DNA of 64,000 bases. Origin: Bacillota bacterium (GTDB lineage: Bacteria > Bacillota_I > Bacilli_A > Acholeplasmatales > UBA5453). The notes beneath the pieces were generated by a model, which worked only from the letters and a program-made list of their open reading frames with translations, was not told the DNA's origin and did no database searches. This document shows positions 55,812 through 64,000 of the stretch, piece by piece; positions within the stretch are counted from its first letter, which is position 1, and the number at the start of each line of letters is the position of its first letter. Location of the stretch: the NCBI GenBank assembly GCA_023436805.1, contig JAEZHT010000078.1, forward strand, positions 1-64,000. Direction: 5' to 3'. Made by a program: the position numbers and the translations under genes.

Positions 55812-58334
55812 CTACAATCCACATTTAAGTTGTGCACCACAGTTGGTACAAGTGTGACAACCGCCCACATCTTGAACGGTACCTTCACGACAAATTGGGC
55901 AAAGGTTACCAACTTCAACACCGATTTCACGGTCTTGACGGTCACCACGCAATGGTGTTGCTAGGGCGTCGTTGTGAGTTTGGCTTTGAGCCCCAGGCAT
56001 TTGAACACCAAGGTCTGAAAGTTCCACTTGAACAGGGGTATCGGATTCTTTCTTCAAGCTCAATACTTGGGCATCGCGTGAACCATCGACATAGACGGTA
56101 CCACCTTTAGCGCCACCTTTGTATAAACGCATGTAAACACGTTCAACTTCTTCAACGGTGTAGCCTTTAGGGGCGTTGACTGTTTTAGAAATCGAGGAGT
56201 CCACCCAGTATTGGATGATGCATTGTACATCGGCGTGTTCTTCAGGCGTAAGTTCCATGGCAGGCACGAAGATGTTCGGTAAAGTTTCTTTGGTATATTC
56301 AGGGTGTAATTGTAAGAATGTTTCAACGATATTCGCATTGACTTCAATGTACTTACCTAAGCGACCGCTACGGAAGTACGTGAATGCGAAGTATGGTTCA
56401 AGACCGGTAGAGACCCCAACCATGGTACCTGTCGAACCTGTAGGCGCGATGGTAAGTAAGTGGGAGTTACGAATCCCGTGTTCGAGGATGCCTTTTTGAA
56501 CGTGTGCCGGTAGTTTTTGAATGAATCTACCTTTGACGAAGGCTTCTCTAGAACCATATTGATCCAAGAATGGGAATGAACCCTTTTCTTTTGCTAGTTC
56601 AATCGAAGTTTCATACGCTTTGGTTGCGATAAACTTGAATAGTTTGTCTACCAAGATGTTACCATCGTGTGAACCATAACGTTTGTTCGCATAGATGAGT
56701 AAGTCATGTAAACCCATGACACCCATACCAATACGACGTTCACCCAAGGCTTGTTGTTTGTTTTGTTCTAAGAAATAATAGGTTTGATCGATGACATTGT
56801 CTTGCATACGAATTGCATTCTTGACGGTTCTACCCAATTGATCCCACAAAACTTCGTGGGTTTTCGGGTCAACCATGGTTGCGAGGTTAATTGCAGCGAG
56901 GTTACAAACCGAATACGGCGCGAGTGGTTGTTCTCCACATGGGTTGGTACAAACGACTTTTTGACCATAAGAGGTTGCATTGGTATTGTCATTCGCATTA
57001 TCAATGAAGAAAATGCCCGGTTCTGCGGAGTATGTCGCACAGACGTTGATTAAATTCCAAAGTTCACGCGCTCTGATTTGATGGTAAACACGGCTAGGGT
57101 ATCCTAAACGTTCGAATTCACGGACGTCACCAATGTTTTTCCATTCTTTATCATAAAATGCTTTTTGTTCTTTGGTATAGTTATCTAAGTCAGGGAATTT
57201 TAAATCATAGATGGCGTCTTTTTCAACGGCTTCCATGAAATCTTTGGTGATGGCAACCGAAATGTTCGCACCGGTCAAGAAATCTGGGTTTTGAACATCG
57301 TATTCGCCACCATCGTTAACCAAACGCTTCGCTTCATCTACAACAGATGCCGAGAAGAAGTGTGGGTTGATGTCGGATAATTGGATGATTTGTTGATACA
57401 TATTGTACTTATCCGTCGATAACGGTTTGAATTTGAGTTTATCTTTCGCCATTCGAATGATGGTATCGTCTTGACTGTTATCGATTAAGAATCTTAAGAT
57501 GCGTGGGTTTTGCATCTTCGAAATGATGAATTCAATGATGTCTGGATGCCAGTCCGCAAGCATGATCATTTGTGCACCACGTCTTGAACCACCTTGTTCT
57601 ACCAAGTGTGTAAGTTGTGCCAAGTCATGTAGCCAGGATACAGAACCAGAGGATTTACCGTTGACACCTTTGGCTAAGGCATTCTTTGGTCTTAAGGTTG
57701 AACCGTTGGTACCAACGCCACCACCTCTAGCCATGATTTCCATGACTTCTTTACGGTGTAAGGCTAAGCCTTCACGAGAGTCCTCAATGAATGGCATGAC
57801 ATAGCAGTTAAAGTACGTTACTTTCGATTTTGAGCCAGCGCCATATAAAATACGACCTGCTGGAATTAAGTGCAAGTTGCTCAATTCATGAACGAATTCG
57901 TCGATGATGGCTTGAGGTTCACCTTCGCCTAAATTAGAACCGACGCGTTTCGCTATTTGTTCATAGTAAAGTTCCAATGGTTTTTCGACTTCACGTTTTT
58001 CACGTCTGACGACACCATCGATGTGATCATCGCCAATTTGACCGATGAATTCTTCTTCGACTTTAATGTGGACGTGGTGTTCTTCAACCTTGGTGACATA
58101 ACCAATCCCTCGTGCGGGGAATTTAGGGTCATGTTTGATGATGGCAACAACCAAGTCGCCCACGCCTAAAGTGACTAAAGCCAAGTCCTTTTGGGTATAG
58201 CGGTCAAGCATAACCAAGCGTGACACACCCGTGAATGCCATATGCATTTCTGGTGTGATTGGAAATAAGTGGGGGTAAAACTGTTTGATATCTTGATTTA
58301 TTTTATCCGTTAAGGATTTCGAATATAAGTTCAT
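55812..58334 (-). CDS. nrdJ: Adenosylcobalamin-dependent ribonucleotide reductase (class II)
   Basis: 840 aa. A class II core with ARGGGVGTNGSTLRPKNAL, NPCGEQPLAPYSVCNLAAI and GEPQAIIDEF, and the C-terminal zinc ribbon CPICREGTVQDVGGCHTC with a further CTNCGAQLKCG tail that reloads the active-site disulfide. It makes dNTPs from NTPs or NDPs with B12 and does not need oxygen. ATG 58334 is chosen over an upstream frame because GGAAGGG precedes it. Mycoplasmas usually have class I NrdEF, so this points to an anaerobic or B12-supplied lifestyle. No cobalamin riboswitch seen upstream. Confidence 0.94.
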   Translation of the reverse strand: MNLYSKSLTDKINQDIKQFYPHLFPITPEMHMAFTGVSRLVMLDRYTQKDLALVTLGVGDLVVAIIKHDPKFPARGIGYVTKVEEHHVHIKVEEEFIGQIGDDHIDGVVRREKREVEKPLELYYEQIAKRVGSNLGEGEPQAIIDEFVHELSNLHLIPAGRILYGAGSKSKVTYFNCYVMPFIEDSREGLALHRKEVMEIMARGGGVGTNGSTLRPKNALAKGVNGKSSGSVSWLHDLAQLTHLVEQGGSRRGAQMIMLADWHPDIIEFIISKMQNPRILRFLIDNSQDDTIIRMAKDKLKFKPLSTDKYNMYQQIIQLSDINPHFFSASVVDEAKRLVNDGGEYDVQNPDFLTGANISVAITKDFMEAVEKDAIYDLKFPDLDNYTKEQKAFYDKEWKNIGDVREFERLGYPSRVYHQIRARELWNLINVCATYSAEPGIFFIDNANDNTNATSYGQKVVCTNPCGEQPLAPYSVCNLAAINLATMVDPKTHEVLWDQLGRTVKNAIRMQDNVIDQTYYFLEQNKQQALGERRIGMGVMGLHDLLIYANKRYGSHDGNILVDKLFKFIATKAYETSIELAKEKGSFPFLDQYGSREAFVKGRFIQKLPAHVQKGILEHGIRNSHLLTIAPTGSTGTMVGVSTGLEPYFAFTYFRSGRLGKYIEVNANIVETFLQLHPEYTKETLPNIFVPAMELTPEEHADVQCIIQYWVDSSISKTVNAPKGYTVEEVERVYMRLYKGGAKGGTVYVDGSRDAQVLSLKKESDTPVQVELSDLGVQMPGAQSQTHNDALATPLRGDRQDREIGVEVGNLCPICREGTVQDVGGCHTCTNCGAQLKCGL

Positions 58335-58359
58335 AGAAACACCCTTCCTTGTATGTTTG

Positions 58360-58388
58360 ATTATAAAGGTATTCGGTATCAATAGCAA
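58360..58388 (-). promoter_or_regulatory. nrdJ promoter
   Basis: Minus strand TTGCTA (58388-58383), 17-nt spacer, TATAAT (58365-58360). The divergent gap 58335-58600 otherwise holds only the cdaA -10 and a GATGAAT/ATTCATC inverted repeat (58529-58558). Confidence 0.6.
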
Positions 58389-58570
58389 GAGAAAAAAGCA
58401 TTATTTTTTTACCGCTTTTTTGCCTGATTACATAGATATGTCTTTATTTAGCGGTTTTACTTTGGTGTCCATATTATTTGAAAATTTTTACAAAATAGAA
58501 GACTTCTAAAATGTGCTTTATTAAGCTAGATGAATACAGTGAGATTCGGTGATTCATCCCTGTAATCTTA

Positions 58571-58579
58571 TGATATAAT
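58571..58579 (+). promoter_or_regulatory. cdaA extended -10 promoter
   Basis: TGATATAAT, 21 nt before the ATG. Confidence 0.55.
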
Positions 58580-58600
58580 TAATGAGAAGGAAGTGGAATT

Positions 58601-59338
58601 ATGACAGATTGGTTATTTATCCTATTAGATGGCTATATTGTATGGATGATTGTCTTTTTTTTACTCAGCTTTTTCTTAAGTAGTAAGCGTGTTTTTAGGA
58701 TGTTATTGTTCATCATTTTCCTATACGTGATTACCTGGGGTGCTGAGCAACTAGAACTGGCCATATCAGCAACCATTTTGGGTTATATAAAAGAGTGGAT
58801 TCCGCTTATCTTTGTGGTTATCCTGTCACCAGATATCCGTAAAAGTTTTGAGTCTGCGTTCGTTATTGATTCCAAACGTGATGTCGCAACCATGGGTTCT
58901 GCAGAAACCAAACAACACATCGTTGAGGCCGTTACCTACCTATCAAGCCAAAATATTGGTGCACTAATTACCGTTGAAAAACACAGTTCATTAGACCAAT
59001 ACGCCGAACGTGCCATTCAAATGAACTCACAAGTATCGAAAGAACTTTTAATCAATATCTTCACCCCACTCACCCCACTACACGATGGCGCTGTCATCAT
59101 CCGTGGGGACACCATCCGTTGTGCAGGGGCTTATTATGTACTCTCTGAAACCACCAAGTATGATAAAACAATGGGTTCAAGACACCGTGCCGCATTGGGT
59201 ATTTCGGAAGTATCCGATTCATTGACCATTGTCGTATCCGAAGAAACTGGCACCATTTCAATCGTAATCGAGGGCATCATGTTAAAAGCCAACGATAAAG
59301 AGAAGATATACGAATATCTCAACATGTTCATGAAGTAG
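58601..59338 (+). CDS. cdaA: Diadenylate cyclase CdaA
   Basis: 245 aa. Three N-terminal membrane helices (about 5-80) and a DAC domain with both catalytic motifs: DGA at 162-164 (PLHDGAVIIRG) and RHR at 194-196 (MGSRHRAALGISE). It makes c-di-AMP from two ATP, a messenger controlling potassium and osmotic balance. The usual partner CdaR (YbbR) and glmM are not the next genes here; a 57-aa membrane protein follows with an AGGAGG RBS overlapping the stop codon. Confidence 0.95.
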   Translation: MTDWLFILLDGYIVWMIVFFLLSFFLSSKRVFRMLLFIIFLYVITWGAEQLELAISATILGYIKEWIPLIFVVILSPDIRKSFESAFVIDSKRDVATMGSAETKQHIVEAVTYLSSQNIGALITVEKHSSLDQYAERAIQMNSQVSKELLINIFTPLTPLHDGAVIIRGDTIRCAGAYYVLSETTKYDKTMGSRHRAALGISEVSDSLTIVVSEETGTISIVIEGIMLKANDKEKIYEYLNMFMK

Positions 59339-59347
59339 GAGGGTCAC

Positions 59348-59521
59348 ATGAGAAAAATCATTGTTCAAATTGGTTCATTCATCCTAGACCCAATTCGTAA
59401 ATTCGGTCAACTTAAATTTTCAGATCGCATCGTCAGTTTTTCCAATAAAAACCCATGGATGAAAATGCTCATAGCTTTCGTCGTGGTAGGTGTGTTGGTT
59501 GTTATGGTGTATGTGCTCTAA
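59348..59521 (+). CDS. 57-aa membrane protein downstream of cdaA
   Basis: Amphipathic basic N-terminus (about 1-34) and one strong membrane helix at the C-terminus (about 37-56). RBS AGGAGG lies 7 nt before the ATG, and the gene sits 9 nt after cdaA. No family recognised. Position suggests a partner or regulator of CdaA taking the place of CdaR; this is inference. Confidence 0.7.
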   Translation: MRKIIVQIGSFILDPIRKFGQLKFSDRIVSFSNKNPWMKMLIAFVVVGVLVVMVYVL

Positions 59522-59545
59522 ACTATTCTAAACGGAGGTAATACA

Positions 59546-61120
59546 GTGTCTTATAATCCGTTATTCCCATTTATACTTGCGCTCAGTACGTGGGTATTCA
59601 TCATCCTCATCGGCATCATCGATGAGAAACCATACCGTTTTTCACAAGTGATTTCGGTGTTTTTAATGTTGTTATATGTCCCAATCGCTTTATTTTATGA
59701 AACGTACGTGGCAGATACCATCTTAGAAACCATCTATTTCTATCTCACTGGACTGTCGGTTTTACTTTTCTTAATCACATCATTTGTTGTGTTCAAGAAA
59801 GCCTTATTCACAAAAAACCACTACCACTTATTCATTAAGTCTATCAAGTCTACCAAATGGAATGCGTATTATGTCATTGATCATAAAGGCAGAATCAAAG
59901 AAATGTCAGATAGTCTTTGTGAGGAATTGGGGTTTACACTAGAACAAATTAAAGACAAATCTTTCTTTGATATCGTCAATAGAAGCATTCGAATCACATC
60001 GTTTGACGGGGTAGAAACAAACAATAGAGCGATGGAAACTTATTATGAAGACTATCCGAAAATCGCTAAGCCTAAGATGAGTGAAGAACACGAAATGTTG
60101 TTTCAAAATCATCAAGGAAAATCTGTATTATTACACACGGTAGAACAACCCATCTTCATTTTGGGTAAATACAGAGGTCGTATCAACATTGGTGAACGCC
60201 GCAGTGATTTCGACTTATTATCCATTGAAAAAGAACTTAAAACCTCAGAACAAAACCTAGAATCGATGCGTCTAAAGTTTATCGCAACCCTAGAATTGTC
60301 AGAAGAAGGTTTATTCTATATGGACCTCGATGAACGCTATATTTGGGGCAATGATCAGTTCGTTAAAATGACGGGCATCACGCAAAATACCATCGACTTA
60401 GATGATTTCAGAAAGCTCATCAAAGAAGAAGACTTACAAACCTATCTTGGCGTATTGAGCGGATTAACCAGCCGTAAGCAAACCTATAAAACCACCTATC
60501 GTTTATTGAAACAGGGGTATTATATTTGGGTCAAAGAATCCGGTAAACGCATTTTCGAAGACAAGACATCGAACATCATCATGGGGTCCTTCAACACCGT
60601 ACAAACCAGCAGTTATCAAAAAATCAATGTCGCTGAAATCGACGGATTGTTGGGTCAACCAGAATTGTTGTTACACTTAGATCAATTGGTACAAACCAAG
60701 AAACATTTTCAGCTCGCTTTGATTGAATTATCAAGCATTCCTAAAATCAACGATGCGTATGGTCGTGAGATTGGTAATATGTTGCTTGGGGAATATATTA
60801 AGAAATTGAAAGGTTCATTTATGAGTGAATCTTCTAGTCTCTTTAGATTGTCAGGTTTGGTATTCGCCATCACCATCGTCGACCCGAGAAAGATGGATTT
60901 ACTCAAACAAGGCATCCAAGCAAATCAAACCTTCATGAACTTACAAATGAATTATGGGTCCATTCAAACAGAATTAGAAGTGATGATTGGCATATCTAGA
61001 AGCCATTCAGACGGGGCAACAGGGACTGAAATTTATCAACACGCGAAAGACGCTTTGATGGTGGCACGAAACCCTCAATATCAAAGCAACGCATGTTATT
61101 ATCACGAGATCCATGGATAA
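59546..61120 (+). CDS. Membrane PAS-PAS protein with degenerate GGDEF domain
   Basis: 524 aa. Three membrane helices (about 8-26, 34-51 and 62-85), then two PAS-like domains (about 105-215 and 245-355; the first has SLCEELGFTLEQIKDKSFFD) and a GGDEF-like fold (about 370-524). The signature site reads RLSGLVFAI (434-442) instead of RLGGDEFAI, losing the catalytic acidic residues, so diguanylate cyclase activity is unlikely. It may sense a ligand by PAS and bind nucleotide without catalysis. It follows cdaA, so a role in c-di-AMP control is possible. The stop overlaps the next start by 8 nt. Confidence 0.8.
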   Translation: MSYNPLFPFILALSTWVFIILIGIIDEKPYRFSQVISVFLMLLYVPIALFYETYVADTILETIYFYLTGLSVLLFLITSFVVFKKALFTKNHYHLFIKSIKSTKWNAYYVIDHKGRIKEMSDSLCEELGFTLEQIKDKSFFDIVNRSIRITSFDGVETNNRAMETYYEDYPKIAKPKMSEEHEMLFQNHQGKSVLLHTVEQPIFILGKYRGRINIGERRSDFDLLSIEKELKTSEQNLESMRLKFIATLELSEEGLFYMDLDERYIWGNDQFVKMTGITQNTIDLDDFRKLIKEEDLQTYLGVLSGLTSRKQTYKTTYRLLKQGYYIWVKESGKRIFEDKTSNIIMGSFNTVQTSSYQKINVAEIDGLLGQPELLLHLDQLVQTKKHFQLALIELSSIPKINDAYGREIGNMLLGEYIKKLKGSFMSESSSLFRLSGLVFAITIVDPRKMDLLKQGIQANQTFMNLQMNYGSIQTELEVMIGISRSHSDGATGTEIYQHAKDALMVARNPQYQSNACYYHEIHG

Positions 61121-61625
61121 AAAAACACTCCGTGAAGACGTATTAAATAAACGCAGAAATATCCCTGTAGAAGACCAAGTCATCACCGCTGAAATCTTGA
61201 TTGAGAAGCTGAAAAAAACAGACATTTTTCAAACCTCAAAACACATCGGTTTATACTATCCAATCCATCAAGAAATCAACCTCTTATCGCTGATTGAATT
61301 GTATCCGGATAAATCTTTTTATCTGCCTAATATTGAAAATGGAAAGATAAAATATCGCTTAGTGAAGCGATTAGACAGTTTGGTTAACGCACTATTTAAT
61401 TTAAAGGAAGCACCTCGCGATAACCCATCGATAGAAGATTGTGATCTTTATTTGGTACCCTGTGTGGCAACGTGTGGGTTGTTACGAATCGGGTATGGAA
61501 AAGGTTATTTTGACAACTATTTTGTGGGTAAAAAAGGCTATAAATTAGGCATCACTTACCCAGCATTTAAATATGATTTTAACCTGATAGAATCCCATGA
61601 CATACTCATGGATGAAGTATTATAG
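61113..61625 (+). CDS. 5-formyltetrahydrofolate cyclo-ligase
   Basis: 170 aa. KKTLREDVLNKRRNIP at the start and the C-terminal RIGYGKGYFDNYF ATP/folate-binding motif identify the MTHFS/YgfA family. It converts 5-formyl-THF to 5,10-methenyl-THF. It overlaps the PAS protein by 8 nt, so it is cotranscribed with it. Confidence 0.93.
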   Translation: MDKKTLREDVLNKRRNIPVEDQVITAEILIEKLKKTDIFQTSKHIGLYYPIHQEINLLSLIELYPDKSFYLPNIENGKIKYRLVKRLDSLVNALFNLKEAPRDNPSIEDCDLYLVPCVATCGLLRIGYGKGYFDNYFVGKKGYKLGITYPAFKYDFNLIESHDILMDEVL

Positions 61626-61633
61626 GAGGACAC

Positions 61634-62749
61634 ATGTACGCTTGCGTATTGGTGGCTGCCGGGTCTGGCACCAGAGCGAATTTAGGATACAATAAGTTGC
61701 GATACTTGGTGAATCAAAAACCGCTTTTTTGGTATGCTTTTAAACCATTCTATGACCGTGGGTATGAAATGGTTTTAGTCATCAACCCGGAAGACGAGTC
61801 TTTTATTAAATCATATATACCAGAAGATGTTAAAATAGTTTACGGTGGTAAAACGAGAGCTGAATCTGTTCGAAATGGTTTACACGAAGTCACAGAGAAA
61901 TATGTAATGATTCATGACGCTGCACGCGTATACATTGACAGTGATTTGATTGAACAAGTGGAACACGGTTTAGCGATTCACCGTGCTTGTGTACTTTCAA
62001 AGCGTGTCACAAATACGATTTATCTCAAAGAAACCACCTTGAATATTTTAGATCGCCGCTATCTTTATGAAGCAGAAACACCTCAAGCGTTTATGACAGA
62101 AGAAATCACCCAAGCGTATGAAACGATTTTACCCAATGTAACAGATGATGTTTCACAATATCAGCACACATTTAATCATGAGGTTGGTTTGATTTTACAT
62201 GAACAAAATAATTCAAAAATCACCTATCAAACAGACATTGAGCATTTTGAAAAAGAGGTTGAACGCCATATGTATCGTATTGGACATAGTTATGATATCC
62301 ATCAACTCGTTGAAGGGCGACCGCTCATCTTAGGTGGGATTCATATCCCATTTGAGTTAGGTCTGCTTGGACACAGTGACGCGGACGTTTTATTACACGC
62401 CATCGCTGAATCCATCCTTGGTGCGTTGAGTCTTGGAGACCTCGGATCATTCTTCCCAGACACCGATCAAAAATTCAAGGATATGGATTCAAAAATCATC
62501 GTTAAAGAAGTCGTTAAGATGATGAAAAATGCGGGGTATAAAGTATCCAATTTGGACTGTACAATATTTGCGGAAAAGCCCAAATTAGCGCCATTTATGA
62601 GTGATATTAAGAAGTCGGTAAGCACCTTATTAGATGCACCACAAAATATCATCAACATCAAAGCTGCAACCAACGAAAAACAAGATGCCATTGGCAACCT
62701 CAAAGCGATGGCTGCCAGTGCAACCATACTATTAGATAAAGGAGAATAA
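61634..62749 (+). CDS. ispDF: Bifunctional IspD-IspF of the MEP isoprenoid pathway
   Basis: 371 aa. Residues 1-212 are IspD: VLVAAGSGTRANLGYNKLRY is the CTP-binding loop and HDAARVYI follows. From residue 213 the chain is IspF, starting MYRIGHSYDIHQL, with zinc ligands Asp221 and His223, LLGHSDADVLLHAI and ATNEKQDAIG. It performs the third and fifth dedicated MEP steps; IspE is not in the window. IspDF fusions are known elsewhere. RBS TAGGAGG. Confidence 0.95.
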   Translation: MYACVLVAAGSGTRANLGYNKLRYLVNQKPLFWYAFKPFYDRGYEMVLVINPEDESFIKSYIPEDVKIVYGGKTRAESVRNGLHEVTEKYVMIHDAARVYIDSDLIEQVEHGLAIHRACVLSKRVTNTIYLKETTLNILDRRYLYEAETPQAFMTEEITQAYETILPNVTDDVSQYQHTFNHEVGLILHEQNNSKITYQTDIEHFEKEVERHMYRIGHSYDIHQLVEGRPLILGGIHIPFELGLLGHSDADVLLHAIAESILGALSLGDLGSFFPDTDQKFKDMDSKIIVKEVVKMMKNAGYKVSNLDCTIFAEKPKLAPFMSDIKKSVSTLLDAPQNIINIKAATNEKQDAIGNLKAMAASATILLDKGE

Positions 62750-62753
62750 GGAC

Positions 62754-63017
62754 ATGTTAATTGAAACTCAATTCGGCAATTTTGAACTCATCCACAACAC
62801 CAAAGATGCGTTTGATATTGCGAAATTTAATGCCCGTTATGTCGACACATTTGATCGATTTGATTACATTGTAGGCGATGTTGCTTCCGAGTTATTGAGA
62901 CTCAAAGGGTTCGTTTCTGACCCTAAAGATAAGAACTATTTCAAGTACATCCCAGATTACCTAAATGAGTCATGTAACTACCAATGTGGTTATTTCATTT
63001 TGAAACGCGTTAAATAG
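62754..63017 (+). CDS. YutD-like protein (DUF1027)
   Basis: 87 aa. KDAFDIAKFNARYVDTFDRF, DYIVGDVASELLRLKGF and SCNYQCGYFILKR match the YutD/DUF1027 family of Firmicutes. Function unknown. It starts 4 nt after ispDF. YutD and the NifU-like YutI are also near one another in Bacillus, which supports the call. Confidence 0.8.
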   Translation: MLIETQFGNFELIHNTKDAFDIAKFNARYVDTFDRFDYIVGDVASELLRLKGFVSDPKDKNYFKYIPDYLNESCNYQCGYFILKRVK

Positions 63018-63034
63018 AGAACTTATCATAACAT

Positions 63035-63063
63035 TTGAAAGCTACATGCTTTTAGCATATACT
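63035..63063 (+). promoter_or_regulatory. Promoter of the NifU-like gene
   Basis: TTGAAA (63035-63040), 17-nt spacer, TATACT (63058-63063). Confidence 0.7.
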
Positions 63064-63085
63064 ATAGTGGCAGGGGGGATTTACA

Positions 63086-63313
63086 ATGGATGAAACAACC
63101 AAATTAGTACACGATTTAATTGACCGTGTTAGACCTTATTTACATAGAGATGGTGGCGATATTGAAATTGTCTCTGTTGAAGACGGTATAGTTTATGTTA
63201 AAATGTTAGGTGCATGCGATGGCTGTGGCCTCATCGACGTAACATTGAGACAAGGGATTGAAACGATGTTATTAGAAAACGTACCAGGAGTCATTGCAGT
63301 TATCACCGTATAG
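63086..63313 (+). CDS. NifU-like (Nfu) Fe-S scaffold protein
   Basis: 75 aa, only the C-terminal Nfu domain. LHRDGGDIEIVSVEDG and the Fe-S ligand pair CDGC (in LGACDGCGLIDVTLRQGIE) are intact. Homologue of B. subtilis YutI. It carries and delivers Fe-S clusters. Relevant clients in the window would be the TtcA-like protein. RBS GGGGGAT. Confidence 0.93.
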   Translation: MDETTKLVHDLIDRVRPYLHRDGGDIEIVSVEDGIVYVKMLGACDGCGLIDVTLRQGIETMLLENVPGVIAVITV

Positions 63314-63326
63314 GAGGTAATCTACA

Positions 63327-63770
63327 GTGAACACTGCAGAACAAATCATTAATCATTCGATTATCGCACTACTCGCAGCTCAAATTTTGAAGTTTATCAC
63401 TTTTAGTGTTAAAGAAAAGTCATTACAACCTCGTGCTTTAATATCCACCGGGGGTATGCCTTCTTCTCATAGCGCTTTGGTGACTTCATTGACTGCGAGT
63501 ATTTATCTTTATGAAGGCATTGGTTTATACTTTGCCATCTCATTGATGCTTGCATTGGTCGTTATCCACGACTCCATGGGCATCCGTTTAGAAGCTTCTA
63601 AACATGCTATGATGCTTAACAACATCAATGAAAAGTTGGGTCTAGATACAGACCACATCAATAAAGGCAAAGCACTCAAGGAACCGTTAGGACACTTCCC
63701 AATCGAGGTATTTGCTGGATTCTTGCTGGGTATAGTTGTTTCTATACTTGGGTATTACATCGGAGGATAG
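63327..63770 (+). CDS. Divergent PAP2 (YuiD/DUF212) membrane protein
   Basis: 147 aa with about four membrane helices. STGGMPSSHSALVTSL is the divergent PAP2 phosphatase signature with catalytic His, and LGHFPIEVFAGFLLG is the second motif. Likely a lipid phosphatase or a related membrane protein. Start GTG with AGGAGG 8 nt upstream. Part of the NifU-like unit, followed after 2 nt by degV. Confidence 0.85.
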   Translation: MNTAEQIINHSIIALLAAQILKFITFSVKEKSLQPRALISTGGMPSSHSALVTSLTASIYLYEGIGLYFAISLMLALVVIHDSMGIRLEASKHAMMLNNINEKLGLDTDHINKGKALKEPLGHFPIEVFAGFLLGIVVSILGYYIGG

Positions 63771-63772
63771 TC

Positions 63773-64000
63773 ATGAATAAAAATAAAATTGGCATTGTCG
63801 TCGACTCTACTTTCAATCTCAAACCAGAGTTTGTGAAAGAAAATGACATCCGTGTGGTGTACCTTGACATCATTGTTGGGGCAGACACCTACAAAGATGG
63901 TGACCTCACCAACGACCAAATTTATGCATTTATCGATCAAAATAAAAAAGTATCCACGTCACAACCCGCACCGAATCGTTTCATGATTGCGTATCAATCC
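63773..64000 (+). CDS. DegV family fatty-acid-binding protein, N-terminal part
   Basis: 76 residues before the window ends. KIGIVVDSTFNLKPEFVKEN and VSTSQPAPNRFM are the DegV lipid-binding landmarks. RBS GGAGG. As a stand-alone FakB-type carrier it could supply the DAK2-DegV fusion at 21332 with a different acyl chain. The C-terminus is not visible. Confidence 0.9.
   Translation, partial: MNKNKIGIVVDSTFNLKPEFVKENDIRVVYLDIIVGADTYKDGDLTNDQIYAFIDQNKKVSTSQPAPNRFMIAYQS

Noticed and set aside
58335..58600. Cobalamin riboswitch before nrdJ
   Set aside because: I looked for a B12-box-like element and a long structured leader; the mapped promoter leaves only a short leader.

Overview
The window looks like chromosome of a low-GC, wall-less or Mollicutes-related bacterium that uses the standard genetic code. 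TGA is a real stop for several genes (ttcA-like, pyrG, the cysteine hydrolase), Trp is encoded by TGG, exported proteins are mostly lipoproteins with a Cys lipobox, and there are no sporulation or wall-synthesis genes here. Gene content and order suit an Acholeplasma- or Izemoplasma-like lineage, but that placement is inference from gene content only. No rRNA, tRNA, CRISPR array, transposase or prophage was seen.

Layout. 1-6.9 kb: end of khpB/jag, a permuted papain-like membrane hydrolase, a small membrane protein, rmuC, a CpoA/LafB-like glycolipid glycosyltransferase, asnS and a MATE exporter. 6.9-20.5 kb: the accessory highlight, a probable nucleic-acid capture and import locus. A long leader holds two good sigma-70-type promoters, a LacI-type palindrome, a Thr/Asn-rich 24-codon ORF and a terminator-like hairpin. 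It precedes a CUT1-type ABC transporter (ATPase, two permeases, Ig-fused solute-binding lipoprotein), a thermonuclease lipoprotein with OB-like domains and a 1187-aa Ig/OB lipoprotein. A second transcription unit adds another thermonuclease lipoprotein and a two-TM protein. 20.5-25.6 kb: DUF1295, DAK2-DegV fusion and DUF2177, divergent from a class II photolyase and a cysteine hydrolase. 25.6-30 kb: MFS transporter, VOC protein and pyruvate phosphate dikinase.

30-45 kb is mostly housekeeping. It holds tandem NrnA-like phosphoesterases, a TtcA-like protein, MgtC, mnmE, dnaX-ybaB-recR, rpoE, pyrG (with a likely CTP-sensing reiterative-transcription attenuator), class II aldolase, a YhhN protein, an unknown acidic protein and a uracil permease behind a PyrR-type attenuator. 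44-58 kb: the conserved block tilS-hpt-ftsH-rqcP and separate lysS, then maf, a BspA-type LRR lipoprotein, hslO, a dus gene, hflX and a B12-dependent ribonucleotide reductase. 58.6-64 kb: cdaA, a 57-aa membrane protein, a PAS/degenerate-GGDEF protein, 5-formyl-THF cyclo-ligase, an IspD-IspF fusion, yutD, a NifU-like protein, a YuiD-like membrane protein and the start of a DegV gene.

The genes fit an organism that leans on scavenging (nucleic acids, uracil, hypoxanthine, fatty acids), glycolysis with PPDK, and c-di-AMP signalling. Pyrimidine-responsive leaders control both CTP synthesis and uracil uptake.
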